From SVTX01 sp045660325 (GTDB lineage Bacteria; Bacillota; Clostridia; Oscillospirales; CAG-272): DNA of 64,000 nucleotides. Positions 25,232 to 33,984 of this stretch are shown here, piece after piece. The stretch is from the NCBI GenBank assembly GCA_045660325.1, contig JAZRDO010000022.1, positions 14,284 through 78,283 of the forward strand, in the 5' to 3' direction. The position numbers and the translations under genes are program-made. The notes beneath the pieces are model-generated. The model saw only the letters and a program-made list of their open reading frames with translations. It was not told the DNA's origin and did no database searches. How positions within the stretch are numbered: the first letter of the stretch is position 1; every line of letters starts with the position of its first letter.

Positions 25232-25999
25232 TTATTCGTTTTCTTCCGAATACTTCTTTATCCCCTGCATTCTGCTTATCTCGCGGAAGCCGTCGAGCTC
25301 TCCGCGGCAGATCGCTCCGAAGATACGGTAGCGGAGTCCCTTGTTCTCTCGTTCAAGCGAACGAAGAAGAGTTTTCATTTCCTCGCGCTCGGTGTTTTTA
25401 TCCGCAGGGCATTTGGATTCCACGACGGGAAGTTCATTTTTCTTTGCGAATTCCACAACGTCCTTTTCGGGCATATAGAGAAGGGGACGGATAACGCGCA
25501 GATCAACTCTTGAAAGGTAGGTAACGGGCGAGAAGCAACCGAGTCTACCCTCAAAAAAGAGATTTAACATAAAGGTCTCAACAACGTCATCAAAGTGATG
25601 ACCGAGCGCAACCGTCGTGCAGCCAAGCTCCTTTGCGGCATTGTGAAGCGCGCCACGGCGCATCTTCGCGCAGAGGGAGCAGGGATTTGTCTCCTTGCGT
25701 ACGTCGAATATAATTTTAGAAATTTCGGTAGGTATAATGTGGTAGGGAACGTCAAGCTTTTCGCAGAGCTCCTTTACGGGAGTGAAGTCCATACCACCCT
25801 CAAAGCCCATATCGATCGTGATCGCGATAAGCTCGAATTTTTTAGGGTAGAACCTGCGAAGATATGCAAGTGAGCAGAGAAGAGCCAAGGAATCCTTGCC
25901 ACCCGAGATGCCCACGGCGATCTTGTCGCCCTCCTCGATCATATTGTAGTCGTCAACTCCACGTCGTGTGTAGCTGAGCATTCTTTTCATATTTTCCAT
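25232..25999 (-). CDS. ttcA: TtcA-type tRNA 2-thiolation ATPase
   Basis: A 255-residue PP-loop ATPase. SGGKDS is at residues 32-37, the CSLC pair at Cys108 and Cys111 binds the Fe-S cluster, and SKCPAD supplies the third Cys. TtcA inserts sulfur at C32 of tRNAs. The start is 12 bases after the trmN6 stop, so the two tRNA-modification genes form an operon. The last codons (AACGAATAA) match the opening of the adjacent repeat units read on this strand. Confidence 0.85.
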   Translation of the reverse strand: MENMKRMLSYTRRGVDDYNMIEEGDKIAVGISGGKDSLALLCSLAYLRRFYPKKFELIAITIDMGFEGGMDFTPVKELCEKLDVPYHIIPTEISKIIFDVRKETNPCSLCAKMRRGALHNAAKELGCTTVALGHHFDDVVETFMLNLFFEGRLGCFSPVTYLSRVDLRVIRPLLYMPEKDVVEFAKKNELPVVESKCPADKNTEREEMKTLLRSLERENKGLRYRIFGAICRGELDGFREISRMQGIKKYSEENE

Positions 26000-26011
26000 A
26001 AATTTTCCTTT

Positions 26012-26785
26012 TTATTCAAAGAATTTTGCAAACGAGCAGAAGTCGTAGATCGCCTTGGCATCGTCGCTTTGAATATTGTTAATATAGTCCTCGGCAGAGT
26101 TTGCAAGGAAGAGCGGACGGGTAACCCTCATACCCGGATTGGCGCCTTTTATCGCTTCGGTAAGCACCATTGACGGCTCGGCTTTCGGGTGAGCGCAGAC
26201 GAATATCTGTCGCTTAGGCTCAAGGTTATTTTCGCGCAGGGCTACCATCAAGTCCTCAAGCCTGTCGGGACGGAAAACGGTTAAGAACTTACCGCCGTGC
26301 TTTAAAATTCTCTTGGCGCACGCGCAAAAATCGTTGATCTCGCCGTAAACCTCGTGGCGCGCGATATACTTTTCGTCGTATGTATTGCGTTTGCCCGCGC
26401 CGTCCTTCATATAGGGGGGATTTGAGCAAACTACGTCAACCTCTTCGCCAAGAGTGATGGCTCTAAGCTCGCGCACGTCACAGCATACGGGGGAGATTAT
26501 ATCCGAAAAGCCGTTTTGCTCGGCATTCTTATCAATAAGGGAGGCGAAGCTCTCTTGAATCTCTACCGCGTATATTTTAGAAAATCTCTTTTTTTCGGCG
26601 CAAAGCAAGGGAATTATTCCCGTGCCGCTTCCGAGGTCAGCCATAACCTTACCGCTTGAAATATAGGGGAGCGTTTGAGTAAAGGCGGAAAGCAAATATG
26701 CATCCGAGCCAAACGTCAGACCGTTCTTGTTTTGCGTTAGGGTAAGCCCTTCGTTAATTTTTATAGTAGTTTGATTATTTTCCAT
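26012..26785 (-). CDS. trmN6: tRNA1(Val) A37 N6-methyltransferase-like (TrmN6/YfiC)
   Basis: A 257-residue class I methyltransferase. MADLGSGTGIIPLL is the SAM site and CSNPPYMKDGAG carries the NPPY motif of N6-adenine methylation. The N-terminal LTLTQNKNGLTFGSDAYLL is typical of the YfiC group. It is upstream of ttcA in a tRNA-modification pair. The exact tRNA target is inferred from family. Confidence 0.85.
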   Translation of the reverse strand: MENNQTTIKINEGLTLTQNKNGLTFGSDAYLLSAFTQTLPYISSGKVMADLGSGTGIIPLLCAEKKRFSKIYAVEIQESFASLIDKNAEQNGFSDIISPVCCDVRELRAITLGEEVDVVCSNPPYMKDGAGKRNTYDEKYIARHEVYGEINDFCACAKRILKHGGKFLTVFRPDRLEDLMVALRENNLEPKRQIFVCAHPKAEPSMVLTEAIKGANPGMRVTRPLFLANSAEDYINNIQSDDAKAIYDFCSFAKFFE

Positions 26786-26814
26786 AACGTATCCTGATTT
26801 ATTGAAATAAAACT

Positions 26815-26848
26815 AATGCCTGGCGCTTCAATAGAAGAACCAGGCAAA
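26815..26848 (-). terminator. Possible terminator after the ferredoxin gene
   Basis: TGCCTGG/CCAGGCA with an inner GAAG helix-loop; only a broken T-rich tail follows on the minus strand. Confidence 0.4.
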
Positions 26849-26872
26849 AGCTTTGTGGATGCTCGTCAGTAA

Positions 26873-27043
26873 TTAAGCCTGAACGGGAGCACCTACAGGG
26901 CATGTATCTGCGCATGTGCCGCAGTCGATGCATGTATCAGCGTTGATCTCGTACTTGCCGTCACCCTCTGTGATAGCCTCAACGGGACACTCAGCAGCGC
27001 AAGCGCCGCAAGCGATGCAATCGTCAGTAATCTTGAATGCCAT
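26873..27043 (-). CDS. 2[4Fe-4S] ferredoxin
   Basis: A 56-residue clostridial-type ferredoxin with two cluster motifs, CIACGACAAECP and CIDCGTCADTCP, each CX2CX2CX3CP. It is a low-potential electron carrier for fermentation. GGAGGT precedes the ATG, and the gene has its own promoter. Confidence 0.96.
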   Translation of the reverse strand: MAFKITDDCIACGACAAECPVEAITEGDGKYEINADTCIDCGTCADTCPVGAPVQA

Positions 27044-27079
27044 GATATAATACCTCCGTATTTTAATTTGTGCTCATAT

Positions 27080-27108
27080 ATTGTATCATACTTTTTTTAT
27101 AATTTCAA
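27080..27108 (-). promoter_or_regulatory. Ferredoxin promoter
   Basis: Minus strand TTGAAA, 17 bases, TACAAT. Confidence 0.75.
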
Positions 27109-27131
27109 CAGTTTATAGAAAATTTTTGAAA

Positions 27132-28220
27132 TTATTTTTCATCCTGTGCGGGATTGGGTCTTGAAATCACCTTAACGTCGTCTCTCTTATAGATCTTAGG
27201 CATAACGTCGGGGTTATCCTGGAGGCGAACCTTTACGTTACCAAGCAGGGGGGAGATCTCAATTACGGTGCCGATACCGTCGGGAGTTTTAACGACGGAT
27301 TCAACGGGAGGAGTCTTTGCGCTCTCCTCGGCGTAAACGGGATATTCGTAGGAAAGACAGCACATAAGTCGTCCGCAGCAGCCCGAGATCTTACCTGTAT
27401 TAAGGGAGAGATTTTGTTCCTTCGCCATCTTGATGGAAACCTGAACGAAGTCGGAGAGGAATGTGGAGCAGCAGAGGGGTCTGCCGCAAGCGCCGAGACC
27501 GCCAAGGATCTTGGACTCGTCGCGGATACCGATCTGACGAAGCTCGATTCTCGTCTTGAAAACGGATGCGAGATCCTTAACAAGCTCGCGGAAGTCAACT
27601 CTTCCCGCAGACGTAAAGTAGAAGAGGAGCTTTGAATTGTCAAAGGTGTACTGAACGTCAACGAGCTTCATATCAAGACCGTGCTTTTCTATCTTTTCAA
27701 GACAAATTCCGAACGCGTCCTTTTCCTTTTTCTTGTTTTCCTCGTGATGGAGCTTATCCTCGTTCGTTGCGATTCTGAGAATGGGGCGCAAGGGAAGAAC
27801 GAGAGTTGAGGTGGGAACGAAGCGTGTTGCGAATGCTACCTCGCCGAACTCCTCGCCGCGCGCGGTGTCAACGATTACGAAGTCGCCGTCACGGGGCTCA
27901 AAGCCGTTTTTGTCAAAGTAATATACCTTGCCGCCGGATTTGAAGCGGATACCCGAGACCTCGCTTTTCTCCGCGTCGGGAGTATTTATCTCAATTATTA
28001 CCTCGGGAACGGTAGACTCGTCGGCCGACTTTATCTCTATAGTTTCATAGGTGTTGGGAGTATTCTCCGCGGGAGTGTCGTATGACACCTCGGATTCGTT
28101 CACCGCACTTTCCGCGGGAGTCGCATCCGTGGGCTTTTTATGGTTCTTGTGCTTGTTTTTCTTTTTGTAATAAGGGTGCTTTTTGAAGTTGCCCTTGTTT
28201 TTATTTTCCTGATTATTCAT
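27132..28220 (-). CDS. PSP1-domain protein, RicT/YaaT type
   Basis: A 362-residue protein. Residues 1 to about 90 are a Lys/Asn then Glu/Pro-rich disordered stretch; the PSP1 domain follows, with CGRPLCCSTFL and CGRLMCCLSYE cysteine motifs. In Bacillus, RicT (YaaT) joins RicA and RicF in a complex with Fe-S clusters that affects RNase Y activity and sporulation. As in Bacillus it follows holB, 18 bases downstream. ATG 28220 with GGAGA is preferred over 28232. Confidence 0.88.
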   Translation of the reverse strand: MNNQENKNKGNFKKHPYYKKKNKHKNHKKPTDATPAESAVNESEVSYDTPAENTPNTYETIEIKSADESTVPEVIIEINTPDAEKSEVSGIRFKSGGKVYYFDKNGFEPRDGDFVIVDTARGEEFGEVAFATRFVPTSTLVLPLRPILRIATNEDKLHHEENKKKEKDAFGICLEKIEKHGLDMKLVDVQYTFDNSKLLFYFTSAGRVDFRELVKDLASVFKTRIELRQIGIRDESKILGGLGACGRPLCCSTFLSDFVQVSIKMAKEQNLSLNTGKISGCCGRLMCCLSYEYPVYAEESAKTPPVESVVKTPDGIGTVIEISPLLGNVKVRLQDNPDVMPKIYKRDDVKVISRPNPAQDEK

Positions 28221-28238
28221 AATAATCTCCATTTCCGT

Positions 28239-29267
28239 TTAGTCCAAAAGATTTGATGCGTACATCATCGAGAGCAGGCAAAGACGGATATTTGCATTTG
28301 CTGAAAGGTCGTCTATTGCTTTTGCGATCGCCGTATACATATCCATAAGCCTCTCAAGGGTAAATTTCGTTGACAGCTCCGAGGCATATTCTACGTCGCT
28401 GTAGAAAATAAGCTCGGGAGAATCCGCCTTCTTGAGAATTATAAGATCGCGTAACGCGTGCTGGATCCGTATTAGCCTCGGGGTAATGTCGTGTCTCTTG
28501 CTTCCGAGCGAAGATATCATTTCAAATTTACTTGATCTTGATCGGTCAAGTGAGCAATTAATGAATTTCCTTGCTATCTCGCGCTCCGCCATTTCTTTTT
28601 TGCGGTCGCGGTCGTCAAGCAGGTCGATAGCCTTGCCGAGCGTTCCGCCCGATGCGAGAAGCATCTCCGAAAATTCCTCGGGGGATTCATCCATTATTTG
28701 TCTAGCCTTTTGATACTTGTCAAGTAGATACGATTTTACATCCTCGGTTGATAATTTTTCAAGATGCAATATAGGGGCGCGGCTCTTGATGGTTTCAAGC
28801 AAAGCCGAGCTATCCTTACAAATGAGAACGAAAATGACATATTCGGGGGGCTCCTCAAGGGAGAGAAGCAGGGCATTTTGCGCCTGCAAAGTCATTTTGT
28901 CCGCATCCTCTATAATATACATTTTTATGGGCAGGTCGTTCGGGGAGATATGAATGCTCTCCTTGATAAATCTTGCGGTATCAATACCGATGGTGACCTT
29001 GTCCGAGGCAACTCCCAAATTGATCACGTCGGGAGATTTTCCCGAGAGGATCTTTTTGCAGGCCTCACATTTGCCGCAGGGGAGGGATGCTCCGTTTTTA
29101 TTTTTGCAGGAGATCGCCGATGCGAGCTGAAGCGCTAAGGTGTGCCGTCCGCTGCCCTCGTTGCCCTCAAGAATAAACGCGTGGGAGACACTGCCATGCT
29201 CTACGTCATAAGAAAGGCGCTTCTTTATGCCTTCGTTACCTAAAAAGGTACCGAAATAATTTTTCAT
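28239..29267 (-). CDS. holB: DNA polymerase III subunit delta prime
   Basis: A 342-residue clamp-loader subunit. EGNEGSGRHTLALQLA is the degenerate P-loop, four Cys (SCK, then CGKCEAC) form the zinc module, and EDADKMTLQAQNALLLSLEEPP is the family signature. It loads the sliding clamp at the replication fork. Confidence 0.93.
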   Translation of the reverse strand: MKNYFGTFLGNEGIKKRLSYDVEHGSVSHAFILEGNEGSGRHTLALQLASAISCKNKNGASLPCGKCEACKKILSGKSPDVINLGVASDKVTIGIDTARFIKESIHISPNDLPIKMYIIEDADKMTLQAQNALLLSLEEPPEYVIFVLICKDSSALLETIKSRAPILHLEKLSTEDVKSYLLDKYQKARQIMDESPEEFSEMLLASGGTLGKAIDLLDDRDRKKEMAEREIARKFINCSLDRSRSSKFEMISSLGSKRHDITPRLIRIQHALRDLIILKKADSPELIFYSDVEYASELSTKFTLERLMDMYTAIAKAIDDLSANANIRLCLLSMMYASNLLD

Positions 29268-29316
29268 ATTCTCCCCTCGCTTTCTTTTGAGATGAACGTA
29301 TAGTAAATCAACTTAT

Positions 29317-29345
29317 ATTATACCAAAAATATTGAGCTTTGTCAA
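29317..29345 (-). promoter_or_regulatory. holB-PSP1 promoter
   Basis: Minus strand TTGACA, 17 bases, TATAAT. Confidence 0.8.
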
Positions 29346-29535
29346 GAGAAAAAGTCCCGAGGTGCGGTGGTATTAATTTACTTTTCCGCACGTTGAAATA
29401 CGTTCATTTTGCGCCTTTGAAGCGTTGCTCAAAAAAGTGTACAATTATGATTATTGTCTTTTGTGCATATTGCGGAAAATACAAAAAACGGTCGAAAAAT
29501 ATAGCAATAATTGGTAAAAAAGGAGATACTTTTTC
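29346..29535. other. Intergenic stretch between divergent holB and glgB promoters
   Basis: The gap 29268-29623 holds the two promoters. Between them I see only a GTGCGG/CCGCAC inverted repeat (about 29359-29388) and AT-rich sequence, and no credible gene. Confidence 0.6.
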
Positions 29536-29564
29536 TTGACACAACCCGGTTTCTGTGTTATAAT
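29536..29564 (+). promoter_or_regulatory. Glycogen operon promoter
   Basis: TTGACA, 17 bases, TATAAT, 60 bases before glgB. No other clear promoter was seen before pgi. Confidence 0.8.
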
Positions 29565-29623
29565 AAACAGTGGACAAAAGTCTTTATATTTATATATAAA
29601 TATTATTAAAGGGGGCGCGTTTG

Positions 29624-31534
29624 ATGATCAAAAGAGACTGCTTGGCAGATGATTATTATTTCCATACGGGTACCGCGTGCAGGGCATTTGAATACATGGG
29701 CTGCCATGCATACGGAAACAAGTATATTTTCAAGGTGTGGGCGCCCAATGCCGACTGTGTGTTCGTTGTAGGCGATTTTAACGGCTGGAGTGACGAGCAC
29801 AAAATGGAGAAGATCACAAGAGCAGGGCTTTGGCAAATAGCCATTGACCGCGAGACTGTGAGCGAGGGCGACCTTTACAAATACAAGATAGTAAATTCGG
29901 GTAAGACGGTATACAAGGCAGACCCTTACGGATATAAAATGGAGGCTCCGCCTGCCGCGGCATCCGTGGTTTGCAATATTAACGGCTACAAGTGGCACGA
30001 TCGCGGTTGGCTCAACCACCGAAGAAGACTTTTCGACGGCGCGGCGTACGATCAGCCGATGAATATTTACGAGATCCATATGGGCTCGTGGAAGCGCCAC
30101 GAGGACGGCAGATATTACACCTATGCCGAGCTTGCGGACGAGCTTGCGCCATACGTAAAGCAAATGGGCTACACTCATATCGAGCTTATGCCGATAGCTG
30201 AGCATCCGTTTGACGGATCGTGGGGCTATCAGGTGACGGGATATTACGCACCGACGGGAAGATACGGAACACCGACTGAGTTTATGGAGTTTATCGATTC
30301 TATGCATCAGGCGGGAATAGGCGTTATCCTTGACTGGGTTCCCGCACATTTCCCTAAGGACGACTTCGGTCTTTATGAATTTGACGGACAGCCCCTTTAC
30401 GAATATCAGGGCCTTGACCGTCAGGAGCATAAGGTGTGGGGCACAAGAAAGTTTGACGTCGGTCGCGAGGAGGTACAGTCCTTCCTTATATCGAATGCGG
30501 TATATTGGGCGGACAAATACCATATCGACGGCTTGCGCGTAGATGCGGTGTCCTCAATGCTTTATCTTGACTTTGACAAGGATGACGGCGAGTGGCTTCC
30601 TAACGCTTACGGAGACAACAGATGCCTTGAGGCTATCGCGTTCTTCAAGAAGCTTAACGGCACGATGAAGAGGGAATTTCCCGACGTGCTTATGATAGCC
30701 GAGGAATCCAGCGCGTGGGACGGGATTACGTCCTCTGAGGGTGAGAACGCGCTTGGCTTTGATATGAAGTGGAATATGGGTTGGATGAACGATACCTTGG
30801 CTTACGTTAAGGAGGATCCCATTTACAGAAAGTATCATCACGAGAAGCTGACCTTCCCGTTATGTTATGCCTTTAATGAAAAATACGTGCTTCCAATATC
30901 GCACGACGAGGTAGTTCACGGCAAGAAATCCTTCCTCGACAAGAATCCCGGCGACTATTGGAAAAAGTTTGCTGGCGCGAGAGTGTTCTACGCCTGGCAG
31001 ATGACTCATCCCGGTAAGAAGCTCCACTTTATGAGTAACGAGATCGCGCAGTTTGCCGAATGGAATCACGATAAGGGCGTTGAGTGGTTTATGCTTGACT
31101 ACGATATGCACGCGAAGTTCCAGCTTTACTGCTCTGAGCTCAATAATCTCTATCTCAAATATCCCGAGCTGTGGCAGTGTGATTCCTCCTGGGACGGCTT
31201 CAATTGGATTGACGTAAACAACAAGGAGCAGAGCATTATCGCATTTGAGCGAATCGATGCTAACGGCAGAAAGCTTCAGGTAATCCTGAACTTCACTCCT
31301 AATCCCTGCGAGGATTATTATCTCGGTCTTGACTCGGCGGGAACGTACGAGGAGATATTCAACTCCGACGACGAGAGATTCGGCGGCAGCGGAGTGGTAA
31401 ATAAGGGTGTGAAATTCAAGGCGGAGAGAGGAGAAGACTTCGGTCATCCCTATTTCATCCGTATGAGAATTCCCCCGATGGGCGCATCAATTATTCGTTG
31501 CACCCGCAAAGCACAGAAAAATAATAAAAATTAA
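29624..31534 (+). CDS. glgB: 1,4-alpha-glucan branching enzyme
   Basis: A 636-residue GH13_9 enzyme that makes alpha-1,6 branches in glycogen. A CBM48 module comes first (FKVWAPNADCVFVVGDFNGW), then the barrel with nucleophile Asp307 in GLRVDAV, acid/base Glu360 in IAEES and the later ISHDEVVHGKKS. GGGGG precedes ATG 29624, which follows an in-frame TTG. It is the first gene of the glycogen operon. Confidence 0.97.
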   Translation: MIKRDCLADDYYFHTGTACRAFEYMGCHAYGNKYIFKVWAPNADCVFVVGDFNGWSDEHKMEKITRAGLWQIAIDRETVSEGDLYKYKIVNSGKTVYKADPYGYKMEAPPAAASVVCNINGYKWHDRGWLNHRRRLFDGAAYDQPMNIYEIHMGSWKRHEDGRYYTYAELADELAPYVKQMGYTHIELMPIAEHPFDGSWGYQVTGYYAPTGRYGTPTEFMEFIDSMHQAGIGVILDWVPAHFPKDDFGLYEFDGQPLYEYQGLDRQEHKVWGTRKFDVGREEVQSFLISNAVYWADKYHIDGLRVDAVSSMLYLDFDKDDGEWLPNAYGDNRCLEAIAFFKKLNGTMKREFPDVLMIAEESSAWDGITSSEGENALGFDMKWNMGWMNDTLAYVKEDPIYRKYHHEKLTFPLCYAFNEKYVLPISHDEVVHGKKSFLDKNPGDYWKKFAGARVFYAWQMTHPGKKLHFMSNEIAQFAEWNHDKGVEWFMLDYDMHAKFQLYCSELNNLYLKYPELWQCDSSWDGFNWIDVNNKEQSIIAFERIDANGRKLQVILNFTPNPCEDYYLGLDSAGTYEEIFNSDDERFGGSGVVNKGVKFKAERGEDFGHPYFIRMRIPPMGASIIRCTRKAQKNNKN

Positions 31535-31556
31535 TAAATGCACAAGGAGAGGTTTT

Positions 31557-32741
31557 ATGTTCAAGAAAAAAGAATGTGTCGCTATGCTCTTAGCTGGCGG
31601 ACAGGGCTCAAGACTTTATGCGCTCACAAAGAAAACTGCAAAGCCTGCAGTACCCTTCGGCGGCAAGTACAGAATTATTGACTTCCCGCTTTCAAACTGT
31701 GTAAATTCAGGCATTGACGCTATTGGTGTTCCTACACAGTATCGTCCGCTTGTGCTCAACGAATACATAGGAAACGGTCAGCCCTGGGATCTTGACCGTA
31801 TTTACGGCGGCGTTAATATCCTTCCTCCTTATCAGGGTCAGAATTCTGCCGACTGGTATAAGGGAACTGCAAACGCTATTTATCAGAACCTTGAATTTAT
31901 AAACAGATATGATCCCGATTACGTTCTCATTCTTTCGGGCGACCATATCTACAAGATGGACTACGCGAAGATGCTCAAGTACCATAAGGAGAAGAATGCT
32001 GACTGTACGATCGCCGTTCTTGACGTGCCGATCGAGGAAGCATCGAGATTCGGTATCATGAGCACTAACGACGACGGCTCTATCTACAAATTTACTGAAA
32101 AGCCCAAGAATCCCGACTCCACAAAGGCGTCCATGGGTATTTATATCTTTAATGCCGATAAGCTTCGCTCCTATCTTGAGGCGGATGAGGCTACTGAGGG
32201 CTCGGCTAACGACTTTGGTAAGAACATTATCCCCAATATGCTCGCGGCAGGTGAGAGAATGTTCGCTTATTCCTTCGACGGATATTGGAAGGACGTAGGA
32301 ACTATTTCTTCTCTTTGGGAAGCGAATATGGACCTTCTCGGCAAAAACCCTGTGCTTGATCTTGGTGACAATACGTGGAGAATTTATTCCCGTCACTCCG
32401 CAAACGGACCTCAGTTCGTGGGAGCTGACGCGGTTGTTGAAAACTGCTATATTACAGAGGGCTGTGAAATTTACGGCACGGCAAAGAACTGCGTTATCGG
32501 CGCAGGCGTTAAGATAGGTAAGGGCGCTGTTGTTTGTGATAGCGTGCTTATGGGCGATACTGTTATCGGCGACGGCGCGGTTGTTAATTACTCTATTATC
32601 GATACGGGCGTTACGATCGGTAATGGTGCGACAGTTGGCGCAGAGAAGGCTGACGGTGTTGAAATAGCGGTTATAGGCGAAGACGTTGAGATCGAAGACG
32701 GCGCATGCATTCCCGCAGGCGCTATGATCTCCGAGGAATAA
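31557..32741 (+). CDS. glgC: Glucose-1-phosphate adenylyltransferase, catalytic subunit
   Basis: A 394-residue enzyme making ADP-glucose, the committed step of glycogen synthesis. The nucleotide loop LAGGQGSRLYALT, the SGDHIYKMDY metal site and a C-terminal left-handed beta-helix of hexapeptides are present. It probably forms hetero-oligomers with GlgD encoded next. Confidence 0.97.
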   Translation: MFKKKECVAMLLAGGQGSRLYALTKKTAKPAVPFGGKYRIIDFPLSNCVNSGIDAIGVPTQYRPLVLNEYIGNGQPWDLDRIYGGVNILPPYQGQNSADWYKGTANAIYQNLEFINRYDPDYVLILSGDHIYKMDYAKMLKYHKEKNADCTIAVLDVPIEEASRFGIMSTNDDGSIYKFTEKPKNPDSTKASMGIYIFNADKLRSYLEADEATEGSANDFGKNIIPNMLAAGERMFAYSFDGYWKDVGTISSLWEANMDLLGKNPVLDLGDNTWRIYSRHSANGPQFVGADAVVENCYITEGCEIYGTAKNCVIGAGVKIGKGAVVCDSVLMGDTVIGDGAVVNYSIIDTGVTIGNGATVGAEKADGVEIAVIGEDVEIEDGACIPAGAMISEE

Positions 32742-32758
32742 TTGAGGAGGACAGAATA

Positions 32759-33892
32759 ATGACGGCAGTAGGTTTAATATTTACTAACATTCACGATAAC
32801 AGCATTCCCGAGCTTACAAGAATGAGAACTACCGCAAGTATTCCTTTCGGCGGTAGATATCGTCTTATCGACTTTATGCTCTCTAATATGGTTAATTCGG
32901 GCATTATCAAGGTTGGCGTGCTTACACACAATAATTACCAGTCCCTTCTCGACCACCTTGAGACAGGTAAGGACTGGGATCTCGCAAGACGCTCTGGCGG
33001 TATCAAGATCCTTCCGCCTTACATAGCTTCCTTTGAAAATACTACATCGGGCAGATACCGTTCCTCCCGTCTTGAGGCTCTCAAGGGCGCTGTAAACTTT
33101 ATTTCCCGTTGTAACGAGGAATACGTGGTTATGTCCGACTGTGATATCATCTGTAATATCGATCTTCAGAAGGTTATCGAGGCTCACGCGAAGAGTGGCG
33201 CTGATATTACCTTCGTTACAAAGAAGAGCGATCTTACAGGCTATACGTCTCCCGAAAAGCTCCTTATCGCCGAAACCGACGAGACGGGCAGGATCGTTGA
33301 CTTCACGGAAAGAAAGACCTTTGACGGCGTATGCAACGTATACGCGAACATTATGGTTATGAAGAGAGAGTATCTTCTCGGTATCGTTCAGGACGCTATC
33401 GCTCACGGCGATACAAGCTTCCTTTACGACGTTATCAACCGTAAGACAAAGAGCTCCGACTTCAGAATCTATGACTATGAGGGCTGGTATGACAGAATCG
33501 GCTCTATGGAGGAATATTTCTCCTGCTCAATGAAGCTTCTCGGCGCAGAGGCAAGAGAAGGACTCTTCGGTGTTAAGAATCATCCCATTCTTACAAAGGT
33601 TCGTAACTCTGCTCCCACACGCTACTGCGAGGGCGCGTCGGTTAAGAATTCCGTGGTTGCAGACGGCTGTATCATTGAGGGTACGGTTGAAAACTCCATC
33701 ATTTTCCGTGGCGTTAAGGTTTGTCGCGGCGCGGTTGTCAAGAACTCCATCCTTTTCCAGGATACCTACGTTTGTGAGGGTGCATCTCTCAACTGTGTAA
33801 TTACGGATAAGAACGTTACTATCAAGGACGGCAGAACGCTCTCAGGACACGAGAGCATGCCCTTCTATATCGGTAAGAAGGTAACTGTTTGA
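32759..33892 (+). CDS. glgD: GlgD, regulatory-type ADP-glucose pyrophosphorylase subunit
   Basis: A 377-residue paralogue of GlgC. The nucleotide-binding loop is lost (LIFTNIHDNSIPELTRMRTT stands in its place) while the fold and hexapeptide repeats remain, as in Firmicute GlgD, which tunes GlgC rather than catalysing well. GGAGG precedes ATG 32759; 17 bases separate it from glgC. Confidence 0.93.
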   Translation: MTAVGLIFTNIHDNSIPELTRMRTTASIPFGGRYRLIDFMLSNMVNSGIIKVGVLTHNNYQSLLDHLETGKDWDLARRSGGIKILPPYIASFENTTSGRYRSSRLEALKGAVNFISRCNEEYVVMSDCDIICNIDLQKVIEAHAKSGADITFVTKKSDLTGYTSPEKLLIAETDETGRIVDFTERKTFDGVCNVYANIMVMKREYLLGIVQDAIAHGDTSFLYDVINRKTKSSDFRIYDYEGWYDRIGSMEEYFSCSMKLLGAEAREGLFGVKNHPILTKVRNSAPTRYCEGASVKNSVVADGCIIEGTVENSIIFRGVKVCRGAVVKNSILFQDTYVCEGASLNCVITDKNVTIKDGRTLSGHESMPFYIGKKVTV

Positions 33893-33900
33893 TTATATTT

Positions 33901-33951
33901 CCTTATCGGGTGGACTCCACCCGATAAGGTGCTTTATTCGGGATTATCCCG
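33901..33951 (+). other. Two strong hairpins between glgD and glgA
   Basis: A near-perfect 29-base palindrome (CCTTATCGGGTGGA-C-TCCACCCGATAAGG, 33901-33929) and a second small one (CGGGAT-T-ATCCCG, 33939-33951). Neither has a good T-run, so mRNA processing or stability control is more likely than full termination. Confidence 0.7.
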
Positions 33952-33984
33952 AGTCCCAATCTATTGAAAGGAAACAGCAAAAAT

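Noticed and set aside
29448..29539. Small frame with a CAYCGK motif in the holB-glgB gap
   Set aside because: No ribosome site, and it runs into the glgB promoter.
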